Shown here: piece after piece, positions 54,361-63,695 of the stretch
Layout: each line of letters starts with the position of its first letter
How positions within the stretch are numbered: position 1 is the stretch's first letter
NCBI RefSeq assembly: GCF_907163135.1
Contig: NZ_CAJQUA010000001.1
Location: 1,751,001-1,815,000 of the forward strand
Direction: 5' to 3'
DNA: 64,000 nt
Source of the DNA: Brachymonas denitrificans
GTDB taxonomy: Bacteria; Pseudomonadota; Gammaproteobacteria; Burkholderiales; Burkholderiaceae_C
The notes under the pieces: model-generated
What the model saw: only the letters and a program-made list of their open reading frames with translations
Told to the model about the DNA's origin: nothing
The model's database searches: none
Translations under genes and position numbers: made by a program

Positions 54361-56043
54361 TCAGATGAAGCCGAGCACCTTCCACCACAGCGTACCCACC
54401 GTCAGCCAGATCAGCAGGTTGACCACGCTCATCACGAAACCGGTGCGCCACCATTCACCCAGGGTGGCGTAGCCGGAGCCGAAAATCACCGGTGCCGTCC
54501 CCGTGGCGTAATGCGTCAGCGTCATCATGATGTTGGACGCCGCCGCCATGATCAGCGCCCACGCCATGGGCGGCGCTCCCAGTGCCAGGCCGGCAGCATA
54601 GAAGGCGGCAAACATGCCGGTGATGTGCGCCGTGGTGCTGGCAAACATGTAATGCGCATACAGGTAGGCCAGCAGCAGCAAGGTACTCGCGCCTTCCCAG
54701 CCCAGGCCCAGCGCCCCGATCCCGTCCTTCAGGCTGCCGGAGAACCAGGCCACCAGCCCCAGCTTGTTGAGGAAGTCGGCCATCATCACCAGCGCGCCGA
54801 ACCAGATGATGGTGTCCCAGGCGCTCTTTTCCTTGAGCACGTCATCCCATTCCAGCACGCCGGTCAGCAGCAGCAGCGACAGGCCGATGAAGGCCGTGGT
54901 GGTCGGATCGACCGCATACTGCTTGCCGAACAGCATGGCCGGCACGCCCGCCCACAGGAACAGCAGCAGGGCAAAAATGGCCACCATGATTTTTTCGCCG
55001 CGCTGCATGGCACCCAGTTCACGCAGCTTGCCACGGGCAAACTCGGTGGCGTTGGGCGTGTTGGTGATCTCGGGCTTGTTCATCCAGTACACCACCAGCG
55101 GCATCACCAGCAGCGCCACCAGACCAGGCAGCAGCATGCTCAGCGCCCACTGGCTCCAGCTCAGGTGAATCTGGCTGCCGGTGGCCTTGGCGATCAGGTC
55201 CACCACCAGCGGGTTGGGTGCGGTGGCGGTGATGAACATGGCCGAGGTGATCGGGTTGGTCTGGTAGTTGGTCAGCGCCAGATAGCGTCCGATGCGGCCT
55301 TGCGTGCCATTCTCCGGCTTGGAGTCGAAACTGTCGGCAATGGCACGCATGATCGGGTGGATGATGCCGCCGCCACGCGCCGTGTTGCTGGGCGTGACCG
55401 GCGCGATCACCAGTTCGCTCAACGCCAGCGCATAGCCGATGCCCAGCGTCTTCTTGCCGAACAGCGAGATGAACCAGTAGCCGATGCGCGCCCCCAGGCC
55501 GGTCTTGATCAGGCCGCGCGAAATCATGATGGAAATGCCGATCAGCCAGATCAGCGAGTTGGACATGGCCGAGAGGGCATCGCGGATCAGGTCGGCGGGC
55601 GTGGACGGCTTCCTGGCTTCTGGCTTGACTACCGGCTTGGCTGCAGCCGCCGATGCCGGTGCAGCCGGAGAAGCGCTGGCGGCCGGGGCCTGGGCCGTTG
55701 CCGGCAAAGACGCCACCGTGGCCGTCTTCGCGGCAGCAGCGGATGCACCCGCGACTGGTGCCGGCCCGGCTGCGCTGGCAGCTGTTGCCGCAACCGGCGC
55801 AGTCACCGCCGGTTTGGCAGCCCCCTCGTTCCCGGTGACTCCCGAGACGGCCACCAGCGTGATCGCCACGATGGACAGGGCGCCGATCGGCATGGCCTTG
55901 CCGATGATGGCAGCAATCGTTGCAACAAACAGCGCGAGCAGATGCCAGGCGTTTTCAGTTACCCCTTCGGGCACCGGAATCACGAACCAGATCAGCAATC
56001 CAAGCGCCACAGCGATCAGCATCGGGATGCGTTTGAAACCCAT
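54361..56043 (-). CDS. DASS-family dicarboxylate/2-oxoglutarate-malate translocator with an Ala/Pro-rich insert
   Basis: A 560-aa inner-membrane carrier. The core is DASS/CitT-like: SNSLIWLIGISIMISRGLIK, APVTPSNTARGGGIIHPIMR, TNPITSAMFITATAPNPLVV (the SNT motifs) and TLTHYATGTAPVIFGSGY. After the first two membrane helices there is an inserted stretch of about 75-80 Ala, Pro, Val and Thr residues (roughly residues 75-150) that ordinary family members lack. Start 56043 (MGFKRIPMLIAVALGLLIWF) gives a proper first helix. It probably exchanges citrate, tartrate, succinate or similar acids. Confidence 0.9.
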   Translation of the reverse strand: MGFKRIPMLIAVALGLLIWFVIPVPEGVTENAWHLLALFVATIAAIIGKAMPIGALSIVAITLVAVSGVTGNEGAAKPAVTAPVAATAASAAGPAPVAGASAAAAKTATVASLPATAQAPAASASPAAPASAAAAKPVVKPEARKPSTPADLIRDALSAMSNSLIWLIGISIMISRGLIKTGLGARIGYWFISLFGKKTLGIGYALALSELVIAPVTPSNTARGGGIIHPIMRAIADSFDSKPENGTQGRIGRYLALTNYQTNPITSAMFITATAPNPLVVDLIAKATGSQIHLSWSQWALSMLLPGLVALLVMPLVVYWMNKPEITNTPNATEFARGKLRELGAMQRGEKIMVAIFALLLFLWAGVPAMLFGKQYAVDPTTTAFIGLSLLLLTGVLEWDDVLKEKSAWDTIIWFGALVMMADFLNKLGLVAWFSGSLKDGIGALGLGWEGASTLLLLAYLYAHYMFASTTAHITGMFAAFYAAGLALGAPPMAWALIMAAASNIMMTLTHYATGTAPVIFGSGYATLGEWWRTGFVMSVVNLLIWLTVGTLWWKVLGFI

Positions 56044-56135
56044 AACCGTTCCCCAGAGTTGCCATGCCAATCGATTGTGGCACTATCCCCCGGCACGCTT
56101 CCACATTTTTTTTGCAGCCATCCGAGAAGTTTTTT

Positions 56136-56660
56136 TCACGCAACCCCGTGCGCCTGCAGCACCTCGCGCCAGGCCTGCAGCTTGCGCTCGAACGTCCAGC
56201 TGGCGTTGGCCGGACTGGTGGAAGGCAGCTTGTACACCGGCAGGCCCAGCGACTGCGTGTGCTTGTGATGCCGCCAGCTTTCTCCGCCGTTGTGCGCAAT
56301 GGCCTGCAGTTGCGGACAGCGCAACTGCAGCGCTGCAAAGTCATTCACCACGGCATTGCGGATGGCGCTGTCCAGACTGCCGGCGCGCTCGCAGCACGCA
56401 TACACGTCCCAGATGCCCAGGCCGTGCGCCTGCGCGGCCTGGCAGCGTTGCACATAATCCATCTGCGGCAGCGGCTCGTTCCACAGCGTGCCCAGAATGC
56501 GCCAGAAATGGTTTTGCGGATGCGCGTAATACTGCTGCAGCTGCAGCGAGCGCACGCCGGGAAAGCTGCCAAGCACCAGCACCCGCGCCGTGACATCGAT
56601 CACAGGAGCCAGTCCTTTCAGCGGCGTTGCGGCCGCTTCGGACGATCTAGTCCTTACCAT
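56136..56660 (-). CDS. DNA-deoxyinosine glycosylase (uracil-DNA glycosylase family 6)
   Basis: The 174-aa protein has the N-terminal motif VLVLGSFPGVRSLQLQQYY followed by AHPQNHFWRILG, the distinctive SFPG...HPQNxFW pattern of the hypoxanthine-DNA glycosylase branch of the UDG superfamily, and a late STSPANASW loop. It excises hypoxanthine (and possibly uracil) from DNA, a base-excision repair start. An ATG further in could be the real start because the first 25 residues are poorly conserved. It is divergent from mscS. Confidence 0.88.
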   Translation of the reverse strand: MVRTRSSEAAATPLKGLAPVIDVTARVLVLGSFPGVRSLQLQQYYAHPQNHFWRILGTLWNEPLPQMDYVQRCQAAQAHGLGIWDVYACCERAGSLDSAIRNAVVNDFAALQLRCPQLQAIAHNGGESWRHHKHTQSLGLPVYKLPSTSPANASWTFERKLQAWREVLQAHGVA

Positions 56661-56711
56661 GCAGCAGCGTGCAGGCTCTGGCCTGCCTTCCTCATTTTCC
56701 GGAGCACGCTC

Positions 56712-57557
56712 ATGAACATCAATCTGGACAACGTATCAACCTTCATCGCCACGCAAGGCGTGGACATCGGCCTGAAAATCATCGGTGCGATTGTGGCATG
56801 GATCGTCGGCCGCTGGCTGATCAGCCTGGCCGTGGGACTGGTCGGCAAGGGGCTGGACCGCGCCGGCAAGCTCGATCCGACGCTGGTGAAGTATCTCAAG
56901 TCCATCCTGTCGGTGCTGCTGACCATCGTGCTGATCCTGGCCATTCTGGGCCTGTTCGGCGTGGAGACTACCTCGTTTGCCGCCCTGCTGGCTGGCGCCG
57001 GCCTGGCCATCGGCACAGCCTGGGGCGGGCTGCTGGCGCATTTTGCCGCCGGCGTGTTCATGCAGGTGCTGCGTCCCTACAAGGTCGGCGATTTCGTGCA
57101 GGCTGGCGGCGTGACCGGCACCGTCACCGAGCTGGGCCTGTTCACCACCACCATCGTCACCCCCGACAACGTGGCCACCATGGTGGGCAACAACAAGATC
57201 TTCTCGGACAACATCCAGAACTTCAGCACACTACCGGTGCGCCGCGTGGACTGCGTGGCCAAGGTCGCGAACGGCGTGGACGTGCAGGACGCCATCGCGC
57301 GCCTGCGCCCGGTGATTGCCGCGCTCCCCAACGTCGTGCAAGCGCCGGCACCGGACATCGAGATCCTCGAGTTCACCCCCGAAGGCCCCAAGCTGTGCGT
57401 GCGCCCCTACACCAACAACCAGCACTACTGGCAGGTGTATTTCGACACGCACAAGGCCATTGTCGATACCTTCGGCGCGGCCGGCTATCCGATACCGGAG
57501 ACGCCGATGAGCTACCGCGGCCTGCCGCTGCCAGCCGCTGCCCCGGTGCAGGCCTGA
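56712..57557 (+). CDS. mscS: Small-conductance mechanosensitive channel
   Basis: The 281-aa inner-membrane channel opens on hypo-osmotic shock. It has three N-terminal helices (IGAIVAWIVGRWLISLAVGL, LSVLLTIVLILAILGLFGV and the pore helix AALLAGAGLAIGTAWGGLLA). The glycine/alanine pattern of the pore helix is clear. The cytoplasmic vestibule domain contains VGDFVQAGGVTGTVTELGLF. The start at 56712 is MNINLDNVSTFIATQG. It is a standard-length MscS, with a strong terminator following. Confidence 0.94.
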   Translation: MNINLDNVSTFIATQGVDIGLKIIGAIVAWIVGRWLISLAVGLVGKGLDRAGKLDPTLVKYLKSILSVLLTIVLILAILGLFGVETTSFAALLAGAGLAIGTAWGGLLAHFAAGVFMQVLRPYKVGDFVQAGGVTGTVTELGLFTTTIVTPDNVATMVGNNKIFSDNIQNFSTLPVRRVDCVAKVANGVDVQDAIARLRPVIAALPNVVQAPAPDIEILEFTPEGPKLCVRPYTNNQHYWQVYFDTHKAIVDTFGAAGYPIPETPMSYRGLPLPAAAPVQA

Positions 57558-57577
57558 GGCAGGTTTTCACCCCGCGC

Positions 57578-57609
57578 AAAGCCGCCAGCTCGCCGCTGGC
57601 GGCTTTTTT
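57578..57609 (+). terminator. Intrinsic terminator after mscS
   Basis: GCCGCCAGC/GCTGGCGGC with a 5-nt loop is followed by TTTTTT on the plus strand. Confidence 0.9.
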
Positions 57610-57622
57610 CATCCGGAATGCG

Positions 57623-58462
57623 TCATGCGTGCTGCAAACGCTGCAGCCCCGGCAGCACGGCCAGGGCATTGCGACCGGTCTGCTCCTGCACCTCGGCCAG
57701 CGGCATGCCACGCAATTGCGCCAGGGTCTGCGCGATACCGGGAATCTCGGCCGGCGTGTTGCGCGCCTGCGGCTTGCCCACCGCGCGCTCCTCCGCCGTC
57801 ACGTACAGCCAGTGCGGCGCGATATCGGGCGCATCGGTTTCGAGCACGATGCTGTCCAGCGGCAGCCCGGTGGCCAGTGCACGCAGCCGCGTGGCCCGCT
57901 CGAAGGTCACAGCCCCGCCAAAGCCCAGCTTGCAGCCCAGCCCGATGAACGCATCGGCCTGCTGCCGGCTGCCGACAAAGGCATGCGCAATGCCCCCGGG
58001 CGGCGTCACCTGCCGCAATTGCCCGAGCACGGCGTCGACCGAGCGGCGCGAGTGCAGCAGCACCGGCAGGTCAAAGCGGCGCGCGAGTTTCAGCTGCTCG
58101 TGCAGAAAGAATGCCTGCTTGTCGCGCATGGCCGGTGTTTCCAGCCCCGGCACGAAAAAGTCCAGGCCGATCTCGCCGACCGCCACCAGATGCGGATCGT
58201 CCTGCGCGGCCTGCAAGGCCTGCTCCAGCACCTGCAGATCGTCCTCCTGGGCCGTGGGCACGCACATGGGATGGATGCCCAGCCCGTAGCCATCGCCCCA
58301 GCGCCGCGCCAGCCGCTGCACGGCGGCCAGATTGTCCACGGCAACGGCGGGAATCACGCACAGCCCGACACCGGCGTCGCGGGCACGGGCGCGCACCGCA
58401 TCGCGGTCGGGCGCGAACGCGACATCATCGAGGTGGCAATGGGTGTCGATCCAGGGAATCAT
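57623..58462 (-). CDS. tatD: TatD-family metal-dependent DNase
   Basis: The 279-aa TIM-barrel hydrolase has IDTHCHLDD (HxH metal site), the Glu in VGEIGLDFFVPG, His in VLLHSRRS and IAHAFVGS, and the Asp in ETDAPDIAP. These mark the YcfH/TatD family of 3'-5' exo-DNases involved in DNA repair and turnover. The NTPAEIPGIAQTLAQLR C-terminus is typical. Its start overlaps the stop of the upstream lipoprotein gene by 4 nt. Confidence 0.93.
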   Translation of the reverse strand: MIPWIDTHCHLDDVAFAPDRDAVRARARDAGVGLCVIPAVAVDNLAAVQRLARRWGDGYGLGIHPMCVPTAQEDDLQVLEQALQAAQDDPHLVAVGEIGLDFFVPGLETPAMRDKQAFFLHEQLKLARRFDLPVLLHSRRSVDAVLGQLRQVTPPGGIAHAFVGSRQQADAFIGLGCKLGFGGAVTFERATRLRALATGLPLDSIVLETDAPDIAPHWLYVTAEERAVGKPQARNTPAEIPGIAQTLAQLRGMPLAEVQEQTGRNALAVLPGLQRLQHA

Positions 58463-58899
58463 GGCAAATCGGGAGCGCTGCCGGCACGGTCTGCGGGGTG
58501 CGGGGGAGCCATGTGGAACCAGCGCTTGCGCACCTGCTCGCCAGCGGCCTCGCGGGCGGCTGCCGCATCAGGGCACTTGCCATCGCCACGGCCGGTAAAG
58601 CCCCCGGAAGGAGCACACAGGTAGGTTCCCTGCGCGTCATACAGTTCATTGAAACGGTCGCAGCAGCCGGCCTGGATTTCGTAGACCGTGCGCCCCTGAT
58701 ACGGCCACTCCCACACCGCAATCACGGAGGGGTTGCGCTCATCGGCATTGACGCGCGCCAGATGCGACGGCAGCCAGGGCGGCAAATCGGCCAATCCCGA
58801 AGCGCCGGGATGCACGCAGCCTGCCAGTGTGCCCGCGCCCGCCAGCACACCCGCACTGGCCACCAACCACGCCAAACGCCTGAATCCCGAGTTGCGCAT
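58459..58899 (-). CDS. DUF6970-like lipoprotein
   Basis: A 146-aa protein with a signal peptide and lipobox LAGC (Cys about 28). The mature part has the pattern YEIQAGCCDRFNELYD, then LCAPSGGFTGRGDGKCPD, which matches the DUF6970 domain by pattern (paired cysteines and the GRGDGKCPD motif). It is probably attached to the outer or inner membrane by lipid. Function unknown. It overlaps tatD by 4 nt and lies 30 nt downstream of lolD. Confidence 0.8.
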   Translation of the reverse strand: MRNSGFRRLAWLVASAGVLAGAGTLAGCVHPGASGLADLPPWLPSHLARVNADERNPSVIAVWEWPYQGRTVYEIQAGCCDRFNELYDAQGTYLCAPSGGFTGRGDGKCPDAAAAREAAGEQVRKRWFHMAPPHPADRAGSAPDLP

Positions 58900-58929
58900 G
58901 ACTTTCTCCCTGGTGCAGCCGGCGTGCCG

Positions 58930-59643
58930 TCAGGCGGCCTGCGGCAGCATCGGCATCAGCTGCCCGCGATCCATGCGGAACTGGCGGTCGCAGCGCGCGG
59001 CCAATTGTTCGTCGTGCGTGACGAGCACAAACGCCGTGTTGTGGTCGCGTGCCAGCTGGAGCATCAGACCGAATACCTGTTCGGCCGTGTTGCGATCCAG
59101 GTTGCCGGTCGGCTCGTCGGCCAGCACGCAGGCAGGTCGCGTCACCAGTGCGCGCGCAATTGCCACGCGCTGGCGCTCGCCACCGGAGAGCTCGGCCGGA
59201 CGGTGCTCGGCACGTTCGCCCAGTCCCACCTGCGCCAGCATGTCCAGCGCCAGCTTGCGCGCCTCGGGCCGGCCCATGCGGCGCACCCACAGCGGCATGG
59301 CCACGTTTTCGGCGGCGGTGAACTCCGGGAGCAAATGGTGAAACTGGTAGACAAAGCCCAGATGCGCATTGCGCAACTCGCCCTGCTGCGCCAGCGACAG
59401 GCGCGACAGCTCCTTGCCCATGATGTGCACGGTGCCGCTGGTCGGCGCATCCAGCCCGCCCAGCATATGCAGCAGCGTGCTCTTGCCGGAACCGGACGCA
59501 CCGACGATGGCAACCGTCTCGCCGGCCTGCACCGCCAGATCCACCCCGCGCAGCACCGTCAGATCGATATTCTTGCCCTCGTGGAAGCGCTTGGTCAGAC
59601 CGCTGGCCTGCAGCACCGGGCCGTTGTGGACAGCATTATTCAT
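58930..59643 (-). CDS. lolD: Lipoprotein-releasing ABC transporter ATPase
   Basis: The 237-aa ATPase powers extraction of lipoproteins from the inner membrane toward LolA. It has Walker [18 protein letters not shown], the Q-loop [10 protein letters not shown], signature [15 protein letters not shown] and Walker [13 protein letters not shown]. The [16 protein letters not shown] stretch is typical of LolD/FtsE-type ATPases. It overlaps the lolC-type gene by 8 nt. Confidence 0.95.
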   Translation of the reverse strand: MNNAVHNGPVLQASGLTKRFHEGKNIDLTVLRGVDLAVQAGETVAIVGASGSGKSTLLHMLGGLDAPTSGTVHIMGKELSRLSLAQQGELRNAHLGFVYQFHHLLPEFTAAENVAMPLWVRRMGRPEARKLALDMLAQVGLGERAEHRPAELSGGERQRVAIARALVTRPACVLADEPTGNLDRNTAEQVFGLMLQLARDHNTAFVLVTHDEQLAARCDRQFRMDRGQLMPMLPQAA

Positions 59644-60889
59644 AGCGCAGCGCCTCCGCCGGGTTCACACGGCTGGCGCGCCAGCTCGGATACAGGGTGG
59701 CCAGGAAGGCCAGAATCAGCGACACCACCACGATCGGCACGATATCGCTCGCCTCAGGATCGCTCGGCATCTTGCTGATCAGGTAGATGTCCTGCGGCAG
59801 GAAGGAGGTCTGCAGCAGGTTCTCGATGAAGGGCACGATCACGTCGATATTGAAGGCGATCAGCAGGCCCAGCGCCAGGCCCGACAGCGTGCCGATTATG
59901 CCCGCCGTGGCACCCTGCACCATGAAGATGCGCATGATGCTGCGCGGCGAGGCGCCCAGCGTGCGCAGGATGGCGATGTCGGCGCGCTTGTCCTGCACGC
60001 TCATCACCAGCGTGCTCACCAGGTTGAAGGCCGCCACGGCGACGATCAGCGTCAGGATGATGAACATCATGCGTTTTTCCACCTGCACGGCTGCAAACCA
60101 GCTGCGGTTCTGCTGCGTCCAGTCGCTGATGCGGTACTGGCCGTCGAGCGCGTTGCCGATCTGGCCGGCCACGATGGGCGCCTGGTTCAGGTCGCGGATC
60201 TTCAGGCGCACGCCGCTCGGCCCTTCCAGCTGGAAGATGCGCGCCGCATCCTGCACGTGCAGCATCACCATGCCGGCGTCGAATTCGTAATGGCCCGAGT
60301 CGAAGGTGCCGACGACCGTCACCTGCTTCAGCCGCGGCATCACGCCCGCCGGCGTGACCTGGCCGCTCGGCGCCACCAGCGTCACCTTGTCGCCCGGCTG
60401 CACGCCCAGCGCGCGCGCCAGCTGCACGCCCAGCACGGCGCCGAAGCTGCCCGGCTGCAGTTGCTTGAGCACTTCCTGATTGCTGGCCGCCACGTTAGCC
60501 ACCTGCGGCTCCAGCTCGGGCTCGATACCACGCACCAGCACGCCGCGCATGTCCTCGCCATGCGCGATCAGCGACTGGCCGTTGACGAAGGGCGCGGCGC
60601 CCACCACCTCGGGCTGCGTCTTCACGCGCTGCAGCAGGCCCGGCACGTCCTGCAGGCCGCTGCCGTCCACGCTCATCACTTCGATGTGCGAGACCACGCC
60701 CAGCATGCGGTCACGCACTTCCTTCTGGAAGCCGTTCATGACCGACAACACGATGATCAGCGCCGCAACGCCCAGCGCAATGCCGACGATGGACGCTGCC
60801 GAAATAAAGGAGATGAACCCGTTGCGGCGGGTGGAGCGGCCCGCGCGTGTGTAGCGCCAGCCCAGCAATAGTTCGTACGGAGTCTGCAT
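59636..60889 (-). CDS. lolC: Lipoprotein-releasing ABC transporter membrane subunit (LolC/E type)
   Basis: The 417-aa MacB-type permease has a first helix [20 protein letters not shown], a large periplasmic domain (about 45-265) and three C-terminal helices beginning [40 protein letters not shown] is the LolC/LolE family signature. Only one such permease gene accompanies lolD, so the complex is probably a LolF-type homodimer with LolD, as in many betaproteobacteria. Start 60889 gives [20 protein letters not shown]. Confidence 0.93.
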   Translation of the reverse strand: MQTPYELLLGWRYTRAGRSTRRNGFISFISAASIVGIALGVAALIIVLSVMNGFQKEVRDRMLGVVSHIEVMSVDGSGLQDVPGLLQRVKTQPEVVGAAPFVNGQSLIAHGEDMRGVLVRGIEPELEPQVANVAASNQEVLKQLQPGSFGAVLGVQLARALGVQPGDKVTLVAPSGQVTPAGVMPRLKQVTVVGTFDSGHYEFDAGMVMLHVQDAARIFQLEGPSGVRLKIRDLNQAPIVAGQIGNALDGQYRISDWTQQNRSWFAAVQVEKRMMFIILTLIVAVAAFNLVSTLVMSVQDKRADIAILRTLGASPRSIMRIFMVQGATAGIIGTLSGLALGLLIAFNIDVIVPFIENLLQTSFLPQDIYLISKMPSDPEASDIVPIVVVSLILAFLATLYPSWRASRVNPAEALRYE

Positions 60890-61055
60890 GTGTTCTTGGT
60901 TGTATGCCTCGCCTGTTGAGTCCCCGGAATGCCATGGCACACCGGAGCGAAGACTATTGTGGCATGCCGCATTCCCCCTCCCCTGTGAGCAGGCATGCAA
61001 GGTTGCAACATATCGTCAGGCTACACTTGGCCTGTCGCGGACTTTTCCCTGAGCC

Positions 61056-62420
61056 ATGCACTTTTCGCCCGATTCCCTGAGCCAGCGCAGCCTGCGCAGC
61101 GTCTGGCACCCCTGCACCCAGATGAAACAGCACGAGAAGCTGCCGCCGCTTGCCATCGTGCGCGGCGAAGGCGCCTGGTTGCAGGACGAAAACGGCGACC
61201 GCTATCTGGACGGCATCAGCAGCTGGTGGGTCAATCTGTTCGGCCATGCCAACCCGCGCATCAATGCGGCACTGATCGACCAGCTCGGCAAGCTCGAGCA
61301 CGCGATGATTTCCGGCTGCACCCATGCGCCGGTGGTGGAACTGTCCGAGCGCCTGGCCACGCTCACCGAGCACCAGCTCGGCCATGCCTTCTATGGCTCG
61401 GATGGGGCCTCGGCGGTGGAGATCGCCCTCAAGATGAGCGCGCACTACTGGCGCAACAAGGGTCTGCCGGACAAGCACCGCTTCGTCTATCTGGAAAAAA
61501 GCTACCACGGCGAAACCCTGGGCGCGCTCAGCGTGACCGACGTGGACGTGTTCCGCCATGCCTACCATCCGCTGCTGCAGCATGCCTTCATGGCCCCCAG
61601 CCCGGATGCGCGCAGCGCCGAAACTCCGGCCAAGGCCGCCTGCCATGCCATCCAGGCCATGGATGCGCTGCTGACCGAACACGCCGGCGAGATCGCCGCC
61701 GTCATCGTCGAGCCGCTGGTGCAGTGCGCCACCGGCATGGCCATGCACGATCCCTCCTACCTGCAGCAGCTGCGCATTCTGTGCGACCGCCACCAGGTAC
61801 ACCTGATCGCCGACGAGATTGCCGTGGGCTGCGGCCGCACCGGCAGCTTCTTCGCCTGCGAACAGGCCGGCATCTGGCCGGACTTCCTCTGCCTGTCCAA
61901 GGGCATTACCGGCGGCTACCTGCCGCTGTCGCTGGTGCTCACGCGCGATGCCATCTACCAGGCCTTCTACGACGACGACGTGCGGATGGGCTTTCTGCAC
62001 TCGCACTCCTACACCGGCAACCCGCTGGCCTGCCGCGCCGCACTGGCCTGCCTGGACATCTTCGAGAATGACGACGTACTGTGCATGAACGAGCTGCTGG
62101 CAGAGCGGCTGGACAATGCGCTGCAACCGCTGGCCAGCCACGGCGCGGTGCGCCATGCGCGGCGCCAGGGCCTGATCTGGGCCTTCGATGTGGATCCGCA
62201 AGCCATCCCGGCGATTTCTGCCGACGATGCCGCAGACGGCATGGCGGGCGGCAGCTTCGCCCAGCGCTACCACCTCGCGGCACGCCGCCACGGCCTGCTG
62301 CTGCGCCCGATCGGTCACACGCTCTACATGATGCCCCCCTACATCCTGAACCACAGCGAAGTGACGCACCTGGCGCAGGGGGCGCTCGCTAGCCTGAACG
62401 ATGTGCTGAAACCGGCGTAA
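61056..62420 (+). CDS. bioA: Adenosylmethionine-8-amino-7-oxononanoate aminotransferase (biotin synthesis)
   Basis: The 454-aa PLP enzyme makes 7,8-diaminopelargonic acid using SAM as amino donor. It has the BioA-specific HPCTQMKQHEKLPPLAIVRG, DGISSWWVNLFGHANPRINA, FYGSDGASAVEIALKM and the PLP lysine in CLSKGITGGYLPLSL. The length is within the family. Biotin is the cofactor of the LiuD carboxylase. No other bio gene is in the window, so biotin genes are dispersed or lie to the side. It is divergent from lolC. Confidence 0.95.
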   Translation: MHFSPDSLSQRSLRSVWHPCTQMKQHEKLPPLAIVRGEGAWLQDENGDRYLDGISSWWVNLFGHANPRINAALIDQLGKLEHAMISGCTHAPVVELSERLATLTEHQLGHAFYGSDGASAVEIALKMSAHYWRNKGLPDKHRFVYLEKSYHGETLGALSVTDVDVFRHAYHPLLQHAFMAPSPDARSAETPAKAACHAIQAMDALLTEHAGEIAAVIVEPLVQCATGMAMHDPSYLQQLRILCDRHQVHLIADEIAVGCGRTGSFFACEQAGIWPDFLCLSKGITGGYLPLSLVLTRDAIYQAFYDDDVRMGFLHSHSYTGNPLACRAALACLDIFENDDVLCMNELLAERLDNALQPLASHGAVRHARRQGLIWAFDVDPQAIPAISADDAADGMAGGSFAQRYHLAARRHGLLLRPIGHTLYMMPPYILNHSEVTHLAQGALASLNDVLKPA

Positions 62421-62555
62421 CAACGAAATGGCCCGGCCAGTAGCAAGCAATCCTGCCCAGCTTGGCATAAGCCCTGCCATCGGCCCCTTGCTGATCGCGA
62501 ACGCCCTCCGCATATTGCAACAGACACGTAACACCGCCCAGCGCAGCGGTGCGGC

Positions 62556-62586
62556 TTTACACATAAAGTCCAAGGCCTTCTACAAT
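62556..62586 (+). promoter_or_regulatory. Candidate promoter for the gene before recJ
   Basis: TTTACA/TTACAC (62556-62562) and TACAAT (62581-62586) are separated by 18-19 nt, 75 nt upstream of the start codon at 62661, in an otherwise GC-rich gap after bioA. Confidence 0.45.
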
Positions 62587-62660
62587 AGAAGTCAATTGTC
62601 GTCGCGTGGCCGGTTGGCCGGCACGGCAGGCCTGTGTTCCGCCGTCTGTTCCCTGCCTCC

Positions 62661-63692
62661 ATGTCCGCTGCTCTTGCCCACCATCTGATCGTTCCCTTTG
62701 CTTCGGCCAGCTCCCCAGGCTGCCAGCAGGCCCTGCAGCAGCTCTCGCTGGGCAATCTGCCGGCCCTGCTCGACCGCCTGCAGGCCGATCCGGTATGGGA
62801 ATGCGACGAGTACAGCTACAGCACGCCGCATGAGCACAAGCTGGCCGAAGCGTTGGCCTGGCCGCAAGAACTCTGCCTTGACGGCCAGATGCCCTGGGCC
62901 GCGCACACCGCGCGCCTGCTCGGGGTGGCTTCCAAGCTGCCCATGGCTTGGGGCCTGGTCACGCTGTGCCACTGGCAAATCCATGCCGACCATGTCACCA
63001 TGGCGCACCCGGCCGAACTGGCGCTCAAGCCGGAAGAGGCACACAGCCTGTGCGAATCCATGCAGCCCTGGTTTGCCGAAGAAGGCCTGCATCTGGTCGA
63101 GCTGCCGGTGGACAAATCCGGCATCGTGCAATGGCTGGCCCATGGCCGCATGCTCGAGAACCTGCGCACCGCCTCGCTCGATCGCGTCTGCGGCCGCAAC
63201 GTCGAGAGCTGGATGCCGACCTCCACCCGCGCCAGCACCAGCCCCACGGCCGCCCGCGCCGCGCCGCTGCAGCGCCTGCAAAGCGAAATGCAGATGCTGC
63301 TCTACACCCATCCGGTGAACGAACGCCGCCTGGCGCACAACGAACTGCCGGTCAACTCGTTCTGGGTCAGTGGCGCCGGCATTCTGCCGACCGAAGTGCC
63401 GGTACTGCCCGAGGCCGAGGACGCCCTGCAGCCGCACCTGCTGCGCCAGCTCGTCACCCCGGCCCAGCGTGAGGACTGGCAGGCCTGGCTCACCGCCTGG
63501 AAGTGGCTGGACGAGGCCGTGTTCGGCCCGCTGCTGCAGCGCCACAAGGAAGGCAAGGTGCAGCGCCTGCGCATCACCCTGTGCAGCGAACGCCGCGCCA
63601 TGACCTGGAATGCGGCCCCCGTTTCCCTGCTCCAGAAAGCCGGCCGCGCACTGCGCCCCAGCCGCGCCAGCACGCTCCTCAAGGCCCTGTAA
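62661..63692 (+). CDS. Uncharacterised betaproteobacterial protein encoded upstream of recJ
   Basis: A 343-aa acidic soluble protein: start MSAALAHHLIVPFASASSPG, then PAELALKPEEAHSLCESMQP, LARSRL-like helices and a C-terminal basic segment. Such genes are routinely annotated 'phosphoglycerate mutase (2,3-BPG independent)', but no catalytic residues of either PGM class can be found in this sequence, so that name is not adopted here. It lies 3 nt before recJ. Function unknown. Confidence 0.7.
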   Translation: MSAALAHHLIVPFASASSPGCQQALQQLSLGNLPALLDRLQADPVWECDEYSYSTPHEHKLAEALAWPQELCLDGQMPWAAHTARLLGVASKLPMAWGLVTLCHWQIHADHVTMAHPAELALKPEEAHSLCESMQPWFAEEGLHLVELPVDKSGIVQWLAHGRMLENLRTASLDRVCGRNVESWMPTSTRASTSPTAARAAPLQRLQSEMQMLLYTHPVNERRLAHNELPVNSFWVSGAGILPTEVPVLPEAEDALQPHLLRQLVTPAQREDWQAWLTAWKWLDEAVFGPLLQRHKEGKVQRLRITLCSERRAMTWNAAPVSLLQKAGRALRPSRASTLLKAL

Positions 63693-63695
63693 GCC

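Noticed and set aside
60890-61055. BirA operator upstream of bioA
   Set aside because: No TTGTAAACC-like inverted repeat with the required spacing; only an imperfect GCATGC pair.
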